A DNA stretch of 64,000 nucleotides. Source: Lineus longissimus. Its lineage: Eukaryota > Nemertea > Pilidiophora > Heteronemertea > Lineidae. Position 1 is the first letter of the stretch, and each line of letters opens with the position of its first letter. The notes beneath the pieces were generated by a model. It had not been told where the DNA came from, searched no databases, and saw only the letters and a program-made list of their open reading frames with translations. Below are positions 1 to 12,121 of the stretch, piece after piece. The stretch spans positions 22,600,646 to 22,664,645 of the forward strand of contig NC_088311.1 of assembly GCF_910592395.1 (NCBI RefSeq), given 5' to 3'. Position numbers and translations under genes: made by a program.

Positions 1-1260
1 TGCTGCAGACTATCAATCTAAGCATCAGTTTACTGTATCACAGCCCATCGGACATCACACACGTTTCTCTCTTCTTCTATTCTATTGAGATGGTGAGAAT
101 GTTGATCATCTTTTTTCCAATCCAGTGCAATTGCAAAACTTTTGTTCAATTTTACTTTCAAGATGATATTGATATCACATTTTCATTATAACTATAATTT
201 TCAGTACCAGTCAGATATACTCCAGCATAAGACTTACGGAATATTGAACAACAATTCTTCATCTACATCACTCTCAACAAACTGAAAAAACAGACACAAA
301 TTTGTATTTTCATGAATGCATCGAAGCCGGCTAATGGCGTAAGCTGCTAGACTATTCCTACACCACTGGCTTGAAACCGATGAAAATTTTTTAATGCTGG
401 CAGAAATCAGTGTATCTTTTGTACCAGACTTCTAGACACCCTAGGTCCCTTGTCACCTCAGTAGGTTGTCCGCATTGTTGTGACCAGTCACTGAAACAGT
501 GGTCTTTCACGACATTGACAATGACATGGTCTTCTAGGTTGTGACATTGTCTTCTAGGTTGTGACATGGTGTCTTAGAGTTGAGCTTAGACTGCCAGACT
601 GGAAACAACATACAGCCATATAAAACCCGCCCCCTCCCCCCCCCCCCCACTTGGTGTTGACATTCATCTGTCATCAGCTGGGCGCAGGCAGCACACACTG
701 CGATGGGGGGAGGGGTTGCTGGTGTGTAGGGCAAGCTGAAAAGAAAGCTTTGGATCTTAGCGTTCGGAACGACTTCTAACTACTGTATCTATGATTATGA
801 ATGAAGCTGAAAAAATAAATGAAGAGGACTATTCATGATTAGAGGTGAAAGGTGAAAAGGGGATTTTTAGGTTTTTGCCTTTTTTGTGTCAAGTTTGTCC
901 TCCCATGGTTTGAACACGGCTTTTCCGGATCCCTCAACACTTTCGTTCAAGCATTCAACATTTTCTGTGTCTATTTTCAGATAAAGGCTGAATTCCCGGC
1001 CCCTCTCAGCGTCATCATGGTCATGTTCATGACTTTCTTGTCCACAACTGTGGCTGTGACCAGCCATTTTGACTCGTCGTTCGAGATAGAAAATGCACCA
1101 ATTCCACCGGCGCCGTTGTGCTCCTGCCGTCAGTTGCCGTTAACTGACAGTTCCCTTGCCGTCAACATCGCCGGAGACAGGTGCCACGAATTCCACGAAT
1201 ACCGTCATCAGATGCGCATCCGATGTGCCACGAGTTTTACAGTTCTTTAAAGGTTTCGGA
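1..1260. other. gene-free stretch with a poly-C run
   Basis: No coding exon could be supported here. The open frames, including one of 132 codons at 852-1250, have no recognisable domain and unremarkable composition. A run of about a dozen C with C-rich flanks lies near 630-650 and is the only compositional oddity. Confidence 0.5.
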
Positions 1261-1270
1261 CGACCAAGAA

Positions 1271-1745
1271 ATGCGAGCCCCGGCGGGGGAACCCCAGGCC
1301 CACCCGCGAGTTTTTTTTACAGGCAGATTCGTACCATTGTGTACATTGACAGCCAATCAGAGCTCAGTAACTTCGCCTGACGACATCAAGTACAGGATAG
1401 GCGAGCCCCGTCGGGGGAACCCCAGTCGCGGCCCGCCCGCGAGTTTTTTTTACAGGTCGGTTCCCTTGGGTCGGTTCGTACCATTGTGTACATTGACAGC
1501 CAATCAGAGCTCAGTAACTTCGCCTGACGTCAAGTCAGAAACGCACGTGTTGTTAGTCAGTAAACAAGATCAGTGATGCACATTGACAAATGGTGCGAGT
1601 TCGAATCTCGGTAGGACCCAAAAAGTTTTTGTTTTTATTGCTTTTTTTTCATTTACTTAATTATTTTGATAATAAATTTCTGGCTGTCAATGTACACAAT
1701 GGTACGAACCTACCTGTAAAAAAGACACTTCGTGGCCCGTCTCAG
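1271..1745. repeat. cluster of direct and inverted repeats, probable MITE/SINE remnant
   Basis: A block starting with GCGAGCCCCG and continuing through TTTTTTTTACAGG, CGTACCATTGTGTACATTGA and CCAATCAGAGCTCAG occurs twice in direct order, near 1273 and 1401. Its CGTACCATTGTG section occurs a third time in inverted orientation at about 1681-1728. Direct plus inverted copies within 500 bases suggest a non-autonomous transposon or a nested insertion. No coding capacity is seen. The family cannot be named without a repeat library. Confidence 0.65.
1589..1620 (+). other. tRNA-like 3' half with Pol III B box
   Basis: GGTGCGAGTTCGAATCTCGG contains a canonical B box (GTTCGAATC) inside a CGAG/CTCG T-stem, followed by GTAGGACCCA like the 3' side of an acceptor stem, and then T-runs. 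No matching A box or full cloverleaf is found upstream, so this is not an intact tRNA gene. It is probably the remains of a tRNA-derived SINE within the surrounding repeat cluster. Confidence 0.45.
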
Positions 1746-1749
1746 AAAT

Positions 1750-2970
1750 ATATCGAAAGCAATAATGGCAATGGTGTCACTGATTAACTCAGGGATTGGT
1801 TCTCGTACTCAAAATGAAACACTTCTTGTTGCAAAATTGGTTCCATGCAGAAGCCGAAAGTTGGGCTTGTGTTTCATTTCCGATTTCTGAGGAGGGTGGG
1901 GCTTAACGCAGAAGTAAGAATCTTACTTAACTGACTTCAGTATATATGTGATATGAGACGCTTAGAAAAGGTATCAAGAAAGTAAGGAAATACATGGTTA
2001 AGTTTTTAGATTTTTTATTATTAAGCTTGCAATTAATATGTACACTACGTGAAATAATAAGTTACAAAAATGTATATACATGAACACAGTGGTGACATCA
2101 ATATGTACAGATGGCTATTAACCAAACACGGACTAGGCAACTCATCATGATCTAAGAAGGTCACGTGACCATACATACAAGGGAAGCGGCAAAACTTCAG
2201 AGTATTAATTCATCTTGAATTTATAAAGGCACTGCGGTAATCATGGGGATCATTCGTATTAATTAAAGGGGAGTATATAGGCATGAGCTAGGGGGTCAAT
2301 TGGTCATATTCAGGTGACTAATATGCACAGTTAGAGGACTGTGGGTCGTGTTTGATTCTTCGTCGTACAAGCATGAATAGTTTCGTTGTTGGCTCTACTT
2401 TCATATTGGAGAGAACCCTAGTGCTGATCATTTCGCGTAACTAATCTGACGAACCTGGCTACTGCCTAAAGACTCCCTTTAAGAAAACATTCAGGGTCAA
2501 CAAAGTTCCCAATTCGCACGAAAAAAGCAGTACAGGTCTTCTTCGAATGTACATGAGTGAGAGTCCTTAAAACACACGATAATCATTTCACAATAAACTA
2601 CACCTTAGACCAGGTAATCTTTACCTAAAATGATATAACGCTCTTAAGAAATGGTCGTAATGCTCCTTTCACACAAACCAACATGATATAAATCAGGACT
2701 ACAAGACAGTAATCATATCGTTGAGTGATTGCTAGTCACCCTACAGCTTGTAAATCAAACATTACATTTAAGGCAACAACTTTGGGGAAAGGGGAGTGTA
2801 TATTCATTTCACACCATATTTCATTCGAAACACAAATCAATATTATAGCACATTGAGAAAAAGCTCACAACCACCTTAGGTTGTGAATGACTAGCCTTTT
2901 TCACATTATCTACAAAGGCATCAACCAAATTAATTATTGCACTGGCCCAGCCAAAGTCAATCATGATAAA
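1750..2970. other. gene-free, AT-rich stretch
   Basis: All six frames are densely stopped and no domain, splice-supported exon or strong repeat was seen. Confidence 0.5.
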
Positions 2971-3465
2971 AACAAACTAAACTACAATAAGAAATGTTAG
3001 TACGGTTAGTAAGCTAAACTACAATTAGAAGTTAGTAAAGCTAGTGCATAGGCATCAGAGACGGGGCAGAGCAGGAAACCGTTTTAATGTTCCTCATCCG
3101 GGACGCTCATATCCATGGTTACGGCAGCAACTTATCTGGTCCTACTTGTCCCAAATTGGTTGTGGATACGACAAGAGAAGGACAATCTAACATAGTTTTT
3201 AGATGATGATGGATTGTTCTTTTGAGATTTTGCTTTCGATATGAACCCACCGTCCTCACTGATGCCTATGAACATGATGAACGTTAGTAATTGGTAAGCA
3301 TGTTAGTAAGTTAGTAAAATGCTAACAGGCTAGGAAAGTGTTAACACCATGTCAGTAAAATACTCGCATAACAGGCCAGTATGATGAGGAAGTCAAATGT
3401 CAACTGCTGGTAAATTACATGTAGTAGGCCTACTAAACAGCCAGTGGTGTTAGCAAAATTATTTT

Positions 3466-3776
3466 GTTAGCATGTTAGTAATGTAAGCATGTTAGCAAAA
3501 TTATTTTGTTAGCATGTTAGTAATGTTAGCATGTCAGCAAAATTATTTTGTTAGCATGTTAGTAATGTTAGCATGTTAGTAATGTTAGCATGTTAGTAAT
3601 GTTAGCATGTTAGTAATGTTAGCATGTTAGTAATGTTAGCATGTTAGTAATGTTAGCATGTTAGCAATGTTAGAAAAATGTTAGTATGTTAGAAGTATTG
3701 TTAGCATGTTCGTAATTGTTAGCACATGTTAGCAATATCAGCATGTTGGTAAATGTTAGCATGTTAGTACAGTGTT
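3466..3776. repeat. 17-bp minisatellite (TTAGT-rich array 1)
   Basis: Tandem copies of GTTAGCATGTTAGTAAT (17 bp) run through this interval. A longer variant with AAAATTATTTT spacers occurs at its left end near 3466-3550. Sparse related words (GTTAGTAA) extend leftwards to about 2990. The array decays gradually at both ends. It is non-coding. Confidence 0.9.
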
Positions 3777-4029
3777 AGAATTGTTAGTTCGTTCACGTAT
3801 AGTCGCAAGTAGATCGAAAGGATGTATATAGTTTTTCGACGAGAATGGGGAAATTTGACTCAAGTCGGATTCCAAACGCTTTTTGTTCAGTTTCTTCTCC
3901 AACTTGTGCTGTGGTCACAGCACTACTGAAGTTCCGAACTTTTAGAATTGTCAGTTATTCCCGATCTCTGTCCATGCATTAAAACCACCACCTATCGGTC
4001 TAACTTGGAATCAATGAACGTTTATAAAT

Positions 4030-4800
4030 ATTAATCGATACTGCGGTTGTTAGTAAGCCACCAACCATGTCATCATGAATTGGTAAGCCAATAAATATTA
4101 ATCTAAGTTATAATATTATTAGTTAATAAATAGTTAGTTGGTTAGTAATAAATATTAATCTAAGCTACGAATGTTAGTTTGTTAGATGTTATTCGATAAA
4201 TATTAATCTAAGCTACGAATGTTAATTTGTTAAATTGTTAGCCAATGAATAATAATCTAAGCTACGAATGTTAGTTTGTTAGATGTTATTCGATAAATAT
4301 TCATCTAAGCTACGAATGTTAGTTTGTTAGATGTTATTCGATAAATATTAATCTAAGCTACGAATGTTAGTTTGTTAAATTGTTAGCCAATGAATAATAA
4401 TCTAAGCTACGAATGTTAGTTTGTTAGATGTTATTCGATAAATATTAATCTAAGCTACGAATGTTAATTTGTTAAATTGTTAGCCAATGAATAATAATCT
4501 AAGCTACGAATGTTAGTTTCTTGGATGTTATTTAATAGTCAGTGATCTGAGCTTCGAATGTTAATGTGTTAACTTGTTAGTCAGTATTAATCCAAGTTAC
4601 GAATGTTAAATTGTTGAATTCTTAGTCAATACATATTAATCTAAACTAGGAGTTGTAAGTCAATACTAAGTATTAATCTTAGCATCGAATGTTGGTTTGT
4701 TAGACGCTATTCAATAAATACTAATCTAAGCTACGCGTGTTAGTTTGTTAAATTCTCAGCCAATAAATATTAATCTAAGCTACGAATGTTAGTTTGTTGT
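4030..4800. repeat. ~48-bp satellite (TTAGT-rich array 2)
   Basis: A unit of about 48 bp, containing AATATTAATCTAAGCTACGA followed by ATGTTAGTTTGTTAG, repeats with moderate divergence. A shorter variant with AATTGTTAGCCAATGA alternates with it, so there is a higher-order pattern of two unit types. It is non-coding. Confidence 0.88.
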
Positions 4801-5070
4801 TACCGATCTACACTACTAATTGCATTTTTGTCCCAAGACTTACCAAACATTATCAGGGCTGAGTTTTAAGAAAACTTCCCCAAGTGAAAAAGCAAGGCCG
4901 TATTTGTGCGTAAAGAGACCACTGACCCACTCAAGAAGATTGAGATGGGATGACTAGATTTCACACATTCTTTTTTGTGTTTTTTTTAATTATTTTTTTC
5001 TACTAGATTATTGCACCTGTCCGATTTGTTACCATTTTACTTCGACCTCATTGTAGACTCTGCTTTTGAT

Positions 5071-6370
5071 GTTAGTCAATAAATATGTTAGTAGATGTAA
5101 GAGCATCGTCAACTCTTCATGTTAGTCAATAAATATGTTAGTAGATGTTAAAGTGTCGTCAACTCTTCGTGTTAGTCAATAAATATGTTAGTAGATGTTA
5201 CAGTATAGTCAACTCTTCATGTTAGTCAATAAATATGTTAATAGATGTTAGAGTATCGTCATCTCTTGATGTTAGTCAATAAATATGTTAGTAGATGTTA
5301 GTATCGTCAACTATTCATGTTAGTCAATAAATATGTTAGTAGATGTTAGAGTATCGTCAACTCTTGATGTTAGTCAATAAATATGTTAGTAGATGTTAGA
5401 GTATCGTCAACTCTTGATGTTAGTCAATAAATATGTTAGTAGATGTTAGAGTATCGTCAACTCTTGATGTTAGTCAATAAATATGTTAGTAGATGTTACA
5501 GTATCGTCAACTCTTCATGTTAGTCAATAAATATGTTAGTAGATGTTACAGTATTGTCAACTCTTGATGTTAGTCAATAAATATGTTAGTAGATGTTAGA
5601 GTATCGTCAACTCTTGATGTTAGTCAATAAATATGTTAATAGATGTTAGAGTATCGTCATCTCTTGATGTTAGTCAATAAATATGTTAGTAAATGTTAGT
5701 ATCGTCAACTATTCATGTTAGTCAATAAATATGTTAGTAGATGTTAGAGTATCGTCAACTCTTGATGTTAGTCAATAAATATGTTAGTAGATGTAAGAGC
5801 ATCGCCAACTCTTCATGTTAGTCAATAAATATGTCAGTAAATGTTACAGTATCGTCAACTCTTCATGTTAGTCAATAAATATGTTAGTAGATGTAAGAGT
5901 ATCGTCAACTCTTCATGTTAGTCAATAAATATGTTAGTAGATGTTAGAGTATCGTCAACTCTTCATGTTAGTCAATAAATATGTTAGTAGATGTTAGAGT
6001 ATCGTCAACTCTTCATGTTAGTCAATAAATATGTTAGTAGATGTAAGAGCATCGTCAACTCTTCATGTTAGTCAATAAATATGTTAGTAAATGTTAGAGT
6101 ATCGTCAACTCTTGATGTTAGTCAATAAATATGTTAGTAGATGTTAGAGTATCGTCAACTCCTGATGTTAGTCAATAAATATGTTAGTAGACGTTAGAGT
6201 ATCGTCAACTCTTGATGTTAGTCAATAAATATGTTAGTAGATGTTAGAGTATCGTCCACTCTTGATGTTAGTCAATAAATATGTTAGTAGATGTAAGAGT
6301 ATCGTCAACTCTTGATGCTAGTCAATAAATATGTTAGTAGATGTAAGAGCATCGTCAACTCTTCATGTTA
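5071..6370. repeat. 50-bp satellite, about 26 copies (TTAGT-rich array 3)
   Basis: A very regular 50-bp unit containing GTTAGTCAATAAATATG, then TTAGTAGATGTTAGAG and TATCGTCAACTCTT, repeats about 26 times with few differences per copy. Variants (GAT/CAT at the unit end, TAAGAGC against TTAGAGT) recur in blocks, which suggests local duplication of multi-unit segments. Each unit carries AATAAA, but nothing indicates transcription. Confidence 0.95.
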
Positions 6371-6399
6371 GAGTTAGAGTACTATTGGTGTTCATCACT

Positions 6400-9300
6400 G
6401 AATGTAGGAAAATGTTAGAAAAGATTCGACGAGCAGGCTTCAGAATTGCTTTCAACCAGTTCATCATCAGGAATACAACTTTCGACCGGTTAGATTGAGG
6501 TAGTGATACTCGGATGCCAAACCTCTCTCAGAAGGTACGATATAGTTTGTTACATTTTTGGTAGGTCTAAGTTTTTTTAATGAAATTAAAGATTATTTCA
6601 TTGCCAGAAATACATCAAGATTGATCAATGTATTTCTGAAGATCACTGAAAAAATGTTTGAATTTTTAATGTTGCTATTTGTTAAGTTAAACGTGGCATA
6701 AATGGATAAGGCCTCAGGTGTCTGAAACTAGATAATTGTCTCGAAAAGACATTGGAGAAACAACAGAGCCGTAGGACACGACATTTTGAGTTTTAGAATG
6801 ATATAGATTGTACGACTCTACACAACATTACGATTTTTTGTTCTCAAATGCATTGGAATGCCAATGGAATATCAACATGAAGGGTATATCAATGCCCAGG
6901 AGGTATATATCTTTGATAAATAATGGCAAAGTGGTACAGATCTCCCGTACAATTATCATAGCTCATACCACGAAGAATAACTGTACATCCTTATGTTGTA
7001 TGTTTTATAATTGTACCGAGGCTTTATTGCACCACCTTACCTCAATTCGTTGAAAGATACAATATTTATGAAATTCTTACTTATTTTACACACATGAACG
7101 CTACCTTACGGTAATCGATATATCACTTTCTCTCAAATTAACGATGGATAATTATCTAGTTTTAACGGCCTTCAATAAAACGTGCAGGTGCAAATTTGTT
7201 AGAGTGAATTGATCAGATATGATTAAACTACGCTACGGATCAAAATACAATGTATACACATGTCAATTTAAATGCAATCCTGGTATGATAAACCTGAGAT
7301 GTATACTGTGAATACGTCTCTGAGCCGTCCGACCAAAAGCGGATAAAACATGAGACATTCCTTGGATGGATGTTGGTGTAACACTGGTCGCATTATAGCA
7401 TCACAGGGGAACTCTAGTGCTCGGATCTGGGTTGGACGGCTCAGAGATGTATTTACAGTTATCATCAGAAACATGCAAAATTATACGATTACTGAAATAT
7501 GGTGTGAAATGACTGCAAAGAGATGTTTCTCCTGCTTAACGCGGGAGTTGGCAAGGGATACAGCTTTGTCGAAGATTTTGTAAAGGCAGGGTGAAGGAAA
7601 TACTTAGTCAATCACCGATTTTTTTTTCAGGGATCATAATACGACCATTTCAAATACATGTTACATAAATTGCCCCTGAATCATTTCAGATGCAAAATTA
7701 CAGATAAATACCAGGCTGGCCTTAGCCAAAACTCGAAAAGTTACTACGCAGAAGTTAATTTAACAAACATTTTCTTGTCTCAAAACAGTACTTGTTTTTA
7801 TAATCTGAAGTTATGCCGCAACTCAAGATAACACACGTGACCAAACAATACCTCTCGGTATAAGACTACACTACTAATGACGTCTTAACTAAAACTAAAA
7901 ATTAACTAATAAGCAAACTTAACATCAATAACTTATAACTAATGTCTAGTTAATACAAGAAATGGATCCGACAATCGGACTATCCGATTATCGGATTGTT
8001 TACAAAGTATTGCACAATTGGGCCTGCCCAGTGAAGTCACATGACACATGCAGTGACTGCACAAACAAAAATTGAACATTCACGATTATGAATTAATTTA
8101 GTGTGCGTGAATAAGAATCAAAATTTAATGAAATTTTGATTAATTTATTCGAGTGCGGAGTCGAAACAACTGGCAGTGAAAATGCTGGCGATGGCAGATC
8201 AGTGTCGAATCGACTAGAGGTGCCCAGAGTGCAAGTAATAAGTTAAACACATCTAATCTACGTTGCTTCTGTACATTTCCTGAACACATTCAGTGGTAGG
8301 CATGCCACTTCAACTAAACTTCTCTGAAATTGTCAACCCTGGGGTGAATTGTTTTGAAGTAAATGGATCCCAAAGCTGAACTGTCGCCGCGGTTGTATTT
8401 ATTGGCGGCTAGATTTAGTCAGTGGTTCAGCTTTAATGAAATTGTCAATTTTTGTTGGTCAAAAATCTAAATGTCTAAGATTTAGTGTACTTTGTATTAG
8501 TTAAAGAATACATGTTCGTACAGTTTCAATAGTCCCCTGAATTAAGACAAAATCAAGAAAGTTTTTGCTAGAAGGGACAACCTTAACAACCTAGGTCTAA
8601 AGTACATTCTTAATATTCATATTTTAATTGCATTATGAAAACATTCAAAAATAGCACATAAAAATTTGATATCATCCTTCAGCAAAGCAATTTGTAGGTC
8701 GCCAGCTCGGTCTGACATACATTCTTTAGATAAGACAGATCTTTTCCAGCAAACATTAATGATGATCAATTCATATTTACAAGATTGAGACAGCCGCCAC
8801 CCCCGCGTTTTCGTTATGAGTTCGTATTTTACATTGCACCAATGATACCGCGGCATCAATTAATTTATTTATTAAGGACAGCACCAAATATCAATTGTCT
8901 CACAAATGGTCAAAATAATAATTATTCTGATACTGACACATTCAAACGAAAACATCGATCATCTTCATGATATGCTATCAACGGTTGTCGTCAAAAACAT
9001 ATCTGAAGTGTCGCAAACATGATTTTGGCAGGCCAATGAATGTTAACAATGGTGTTTTCCACGCAGCTTGAAGATGGGCATTGTTAGATAATACGAATCA
9101 TATCAGCAGAATTCAAACAATTAAGATGTGAACACCATCCGGCTAGAAGCGGAAATCCCCGTTGTTTCCAAAAAGACCAGTGACGTCACTTATGACAAAC
9201 GTCCGGTGCTTGCATTCATTTTATGCCCGACATAAGGTCTGTGCAACTTAAACACATTTTGTGGTTGAAGTGACGTAACAAAGACCCTACATGCAATATC

Positions 9301-11428
9301 AGGATTTGACTTCGCTGTAAAAAGGCCATTTCATTTGATGCAAGCTTATTTATATGGACTTCGATATATTTGCCTGTGTGAAAACCAGCAGCTGAAGAGG
9401 ACCAGCTGCCAGTGATGTTCACGCATCTGCTGGTACACAGGGGATCCAAACACTATCATATTCCTTTCTCTACCAAGTTCGACAACTCAACCATGAATGA
9501 ACGGCCCTACAAAGAGCAGACGATAGTGTAGGTCACGCGCTTTGTGACGAAATCAGTGGAGCGTGGAGGAATTTGAAACATTGCATGAAAGAGAGCCAAT
9601 TGTGAGGTCTTCAAAGAATTCGTTCCTTTGGCTCCCAAAGTACAATAAGTTTTATATTGGCGGGCAAGAAAAGAGGGTGTACAACTTCACTGTACCATTT
9701 TTGACAGAAGATTTGACAATTTGCTGACTAAAATGTTCTTTGTTATAATTGTGGGGGTGAACTTGATGATGGCGCGTGCCCATATCCCGGTGCCAATTCA
9801 AGGCCCCAGCTGGTCATATATATGACAATGAACAATGACGCTTAACAAGCCACGCTAAACCAATCTAGGGACAATTGGTCAACAAATTAATGTGATTTTT
9901 GCTCATTAAGTGTGGCAAATACACAAAATTACGCTGGACACGCGACCAACTCGTTAATTTTGTAAGCCATGGCGTAATGATGACGTAACGATCACAGATG
10001 TGGTCAGAGTTGACAATGGGATTATTGCAGGTGCTAGATCTCATATTTATCATTGTTTGGTGGCTTGGAATTCTACATATTTTGTCAACAAAGGAGGAAT
10101 CTATGATTTACCAAAATATATAAGATAACATGTGCGTTAAACGATTATTCAAGATTGGTTTGTAGAAGTTGGTAGAAAAAATGAGTTCATGGCTGACGCT
10201 GTTTGGATGCTGGGTTCAGAAAAAAATGCCGATAAATCGTAAAAGGACAAAGGAAATCTAAATCGCAAACGAAGCCATCCGGCGTCACTGAAGTTTATAA
10301 CTTCAAAAATATGTATATGTTTAAGATGTTAAATATTCTAAAGAATTTTTTTAAAGAACACAATCATAATTGTACTTCATTGTAGATCTTAGAATTTGTG
10401 ATTTGAGGAACGCACTGCACATGTAAATATCATGTGACCACATATCCCATTACTAGCCCAGTCCAATACCAACCACAAAGACTAATCCGAGAGGCGGAGA
10501 CCAAGCGTAATATTTGACAAACACCAAATATTTTAATGTTTGGACAAATAATGCGATTCATATTGGCGCAGATACATAAAGTGTCTTAAGCCCGCAGGCC
10601 TTAAAGTCTTATTCTTTTACCGGAATGAAAATACCAAGTTTTACGCTACACCTCTAAACCCTTCGAGGCAAAGTGTGATCTACTGTGTTCGTGACCATCT
10701 AAACAAAGCGTGTTAATCTACATTTTTTGGTATCAATGCACGAAGTCCTTTATTTTGTTTGTAACAAATGCAGCCAACTTCAAAATTCCCTTCATCAACG
10801 GTTTATCAAAATTAGAAATAGTAATTGAAATATTTAACTATAAGTACAGTAAGAGCAGCTTCACAAAGGGTGGGGAATTTGGCGTCGGGTACAAAGGGCC
10901 CAGTGTCCATTGTATTTGAGTTGTTCTAGTGTTTTAAAAACAAAGACATCCGGATACCTTTGTTCCAAAGAGTGGTTTAGAAGTTGAACCAGCTTTATGT
11001 TGTTGGCATTAATTGAAGGGCGGAGAAATTACTTATCAGCCTTTTCCAAACTAAGGATGGTCAGGTCCTTGAGATAACGGGACTTCATTGATTGTGAAGA
11101 TTTAAATGGGTTGATGAAACTCGGACAAAAAAAGATTCAGTTGTACCGTAATGCTTAAACCAGTTCTTGAGGGGTAATTTTGGAGTACTCTGCACGTTAC
11201 AAAGTAAAACCATTCCAGGTCTGTCCGGGTAATTTCGGGCAGACTGAGGCAAAAATGTTATTATGTACAGTTATTCTACCTCTAAAGCTTTTCAATGAAA
11301 CCATCTCAAGGATTGAGAAATATTTGAGAATATTTCATAAGAAAGCTAAAAAGTTTGAGAGAAATGTTGAATACAAAAATACAAGAAGAAAATTTAAAAT
11401 ACCCTATATGTCTTCTTTGTTGTCATCA
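6400..11428. other. 5-kb gene-free interval
   Basis: No exon with a recognisable domain or convincing splice frame was found on either strand. Open frames are short and AT-biased. The only structured element is the inverted repeat at 7305-7459, annotated separately. Confidence 0.5.
7305..7459. repeat. inverted repeat, 29-bp arms, 97-bp spacer
   Basis: The arm at 7305-7333 (ACTGTGAATACGTCTCTGAG and on) is repeated in inverse at 7431-7459 with about three mismatches. This would form a strong stem with a 97-base loop. It may be the core of a miniature inverted-repeat transposon. No target-site duplication was resolved. Confidence 0.7.
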
Positions 11429-12121
11429 TCAGCTGAGTGCCTCCTTCAAGTATGTCTTCATCCGATTCGGGAGTGGAAGTTCATCTATGATGTTTTCATC
11501 GTCCGTTTTCGCCAAGATGGCTGCTCTGCATCGGTCCTGGAGATCGTAGAAACCTCGGATGGTCCGTCCAAGTGACATCTCAGTCTTTGCAGCAGTCGAA
11601 CAGATGACGGGGTACAGATCTTCATCTAACTTGTTGAGTCCGGTAAAAGCGACACCCAAAGACACGCCGTCCTTGTAATACGTTAAAGTTCCCGCGTACC
11701 AGTCGAGTAGGATGCCGATGGTCGTGGCTTCGTTTTCTCGAAATGGCTTCGTGTATTGTCGCCATTTTCCGTTGTGCCATAACAGACCTTTATGGGAGAG
11801 TCCCCAACTGTGGCCATCTTCGCCCAACATGTTCACAAAAGCGTCTATATGCAACCGGGCCTTCTTGGTCCCGATGCCAAACATCATACTTGTGCCGAAA
11901 ATACGTTGAGAAACATTTACCTCCCAGTAATGTCTGCCGTAGTTGAGCACCATTGTCCCTCTGCAACCTGCAGTCCCGTTGCTCCAATTCGGATGAAAAT
12001 GGGCCGTCTTGCCCCCGCTCCCGTAGAGCCGAACCTCGTGCGATTTATCTTGGCGATTCCAACTCCAGTTTTCCTGACAACAATCCTTCATATCGAAGGG
12101 AAGCTTGTACGATTGCACCAT
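11429..12121 (-). CDS. SPSB3: SPRY domain and SOCS box protein, SPSB3-like
   Basis: A single-exon frame encodes 230 residues. Residues about 20-195 form a B30.2/SPRY domain with family words such as HYWEVNV, GEDGHSWGLSHKGLLWH, GTLTYYKDG and STAAKTEM. The C-terminus, LQDRCRAAIL through LPLPNRMKTYL, is a SOCS box (BC box plus LPLP), which in this family recruits Elongin B/C and Cullin-5 so that the SPRY domain presents substrates for ubiquitination. An in-frame TAA lies three codons upstream of the chosen ATG, which supports the start. The pattern is closest to SPSB3 rather than SPSB1/2/4. Human SPSB3 has longer N- and C-terminal tails. Human SPSB3 targets nuclear cGAS, but whether that role applies here is unknown. 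Confidence 0.85.
   Translation of the reverse strand: MVQSYKLPFDMKDCCQENWSWNRQDKSHEVRLYGSGGKTAHFHPNWSNGTAGCRGTMVLNYGRHYWEVNVSQRIFGTSMMFGIGTKKARLHIDAFVNMLGEDGHSWGLSHKGLLWHNGKWRQYTKPFRENEATTIGILLDWYAGTLTYYKDGVSLGVAFTGLNKLDEDLYPVICSTAAKTEMSLGRTIRGFYDLQDRCRAAILAKTDDENIIDELPLPNRMKTYLKEALS

Noticed and set aside
852-1250. 132-codon open frame near the left end
   Set aside because: No domain or splice context, and an antisense frame of similar quality overlaps it.
1589-1620. Functional tRNA gene
   Set aside because: Only the T-arm and 3' acceptor side are present; no A box, anticodon arm or matching 5' acceptor strand.
5071-6370. CRISPR-like regular repeat spacing
   Set aside because: The units are contiguous near-identical 50-bp satellite repeats with no unique spacers, in an animal genome.
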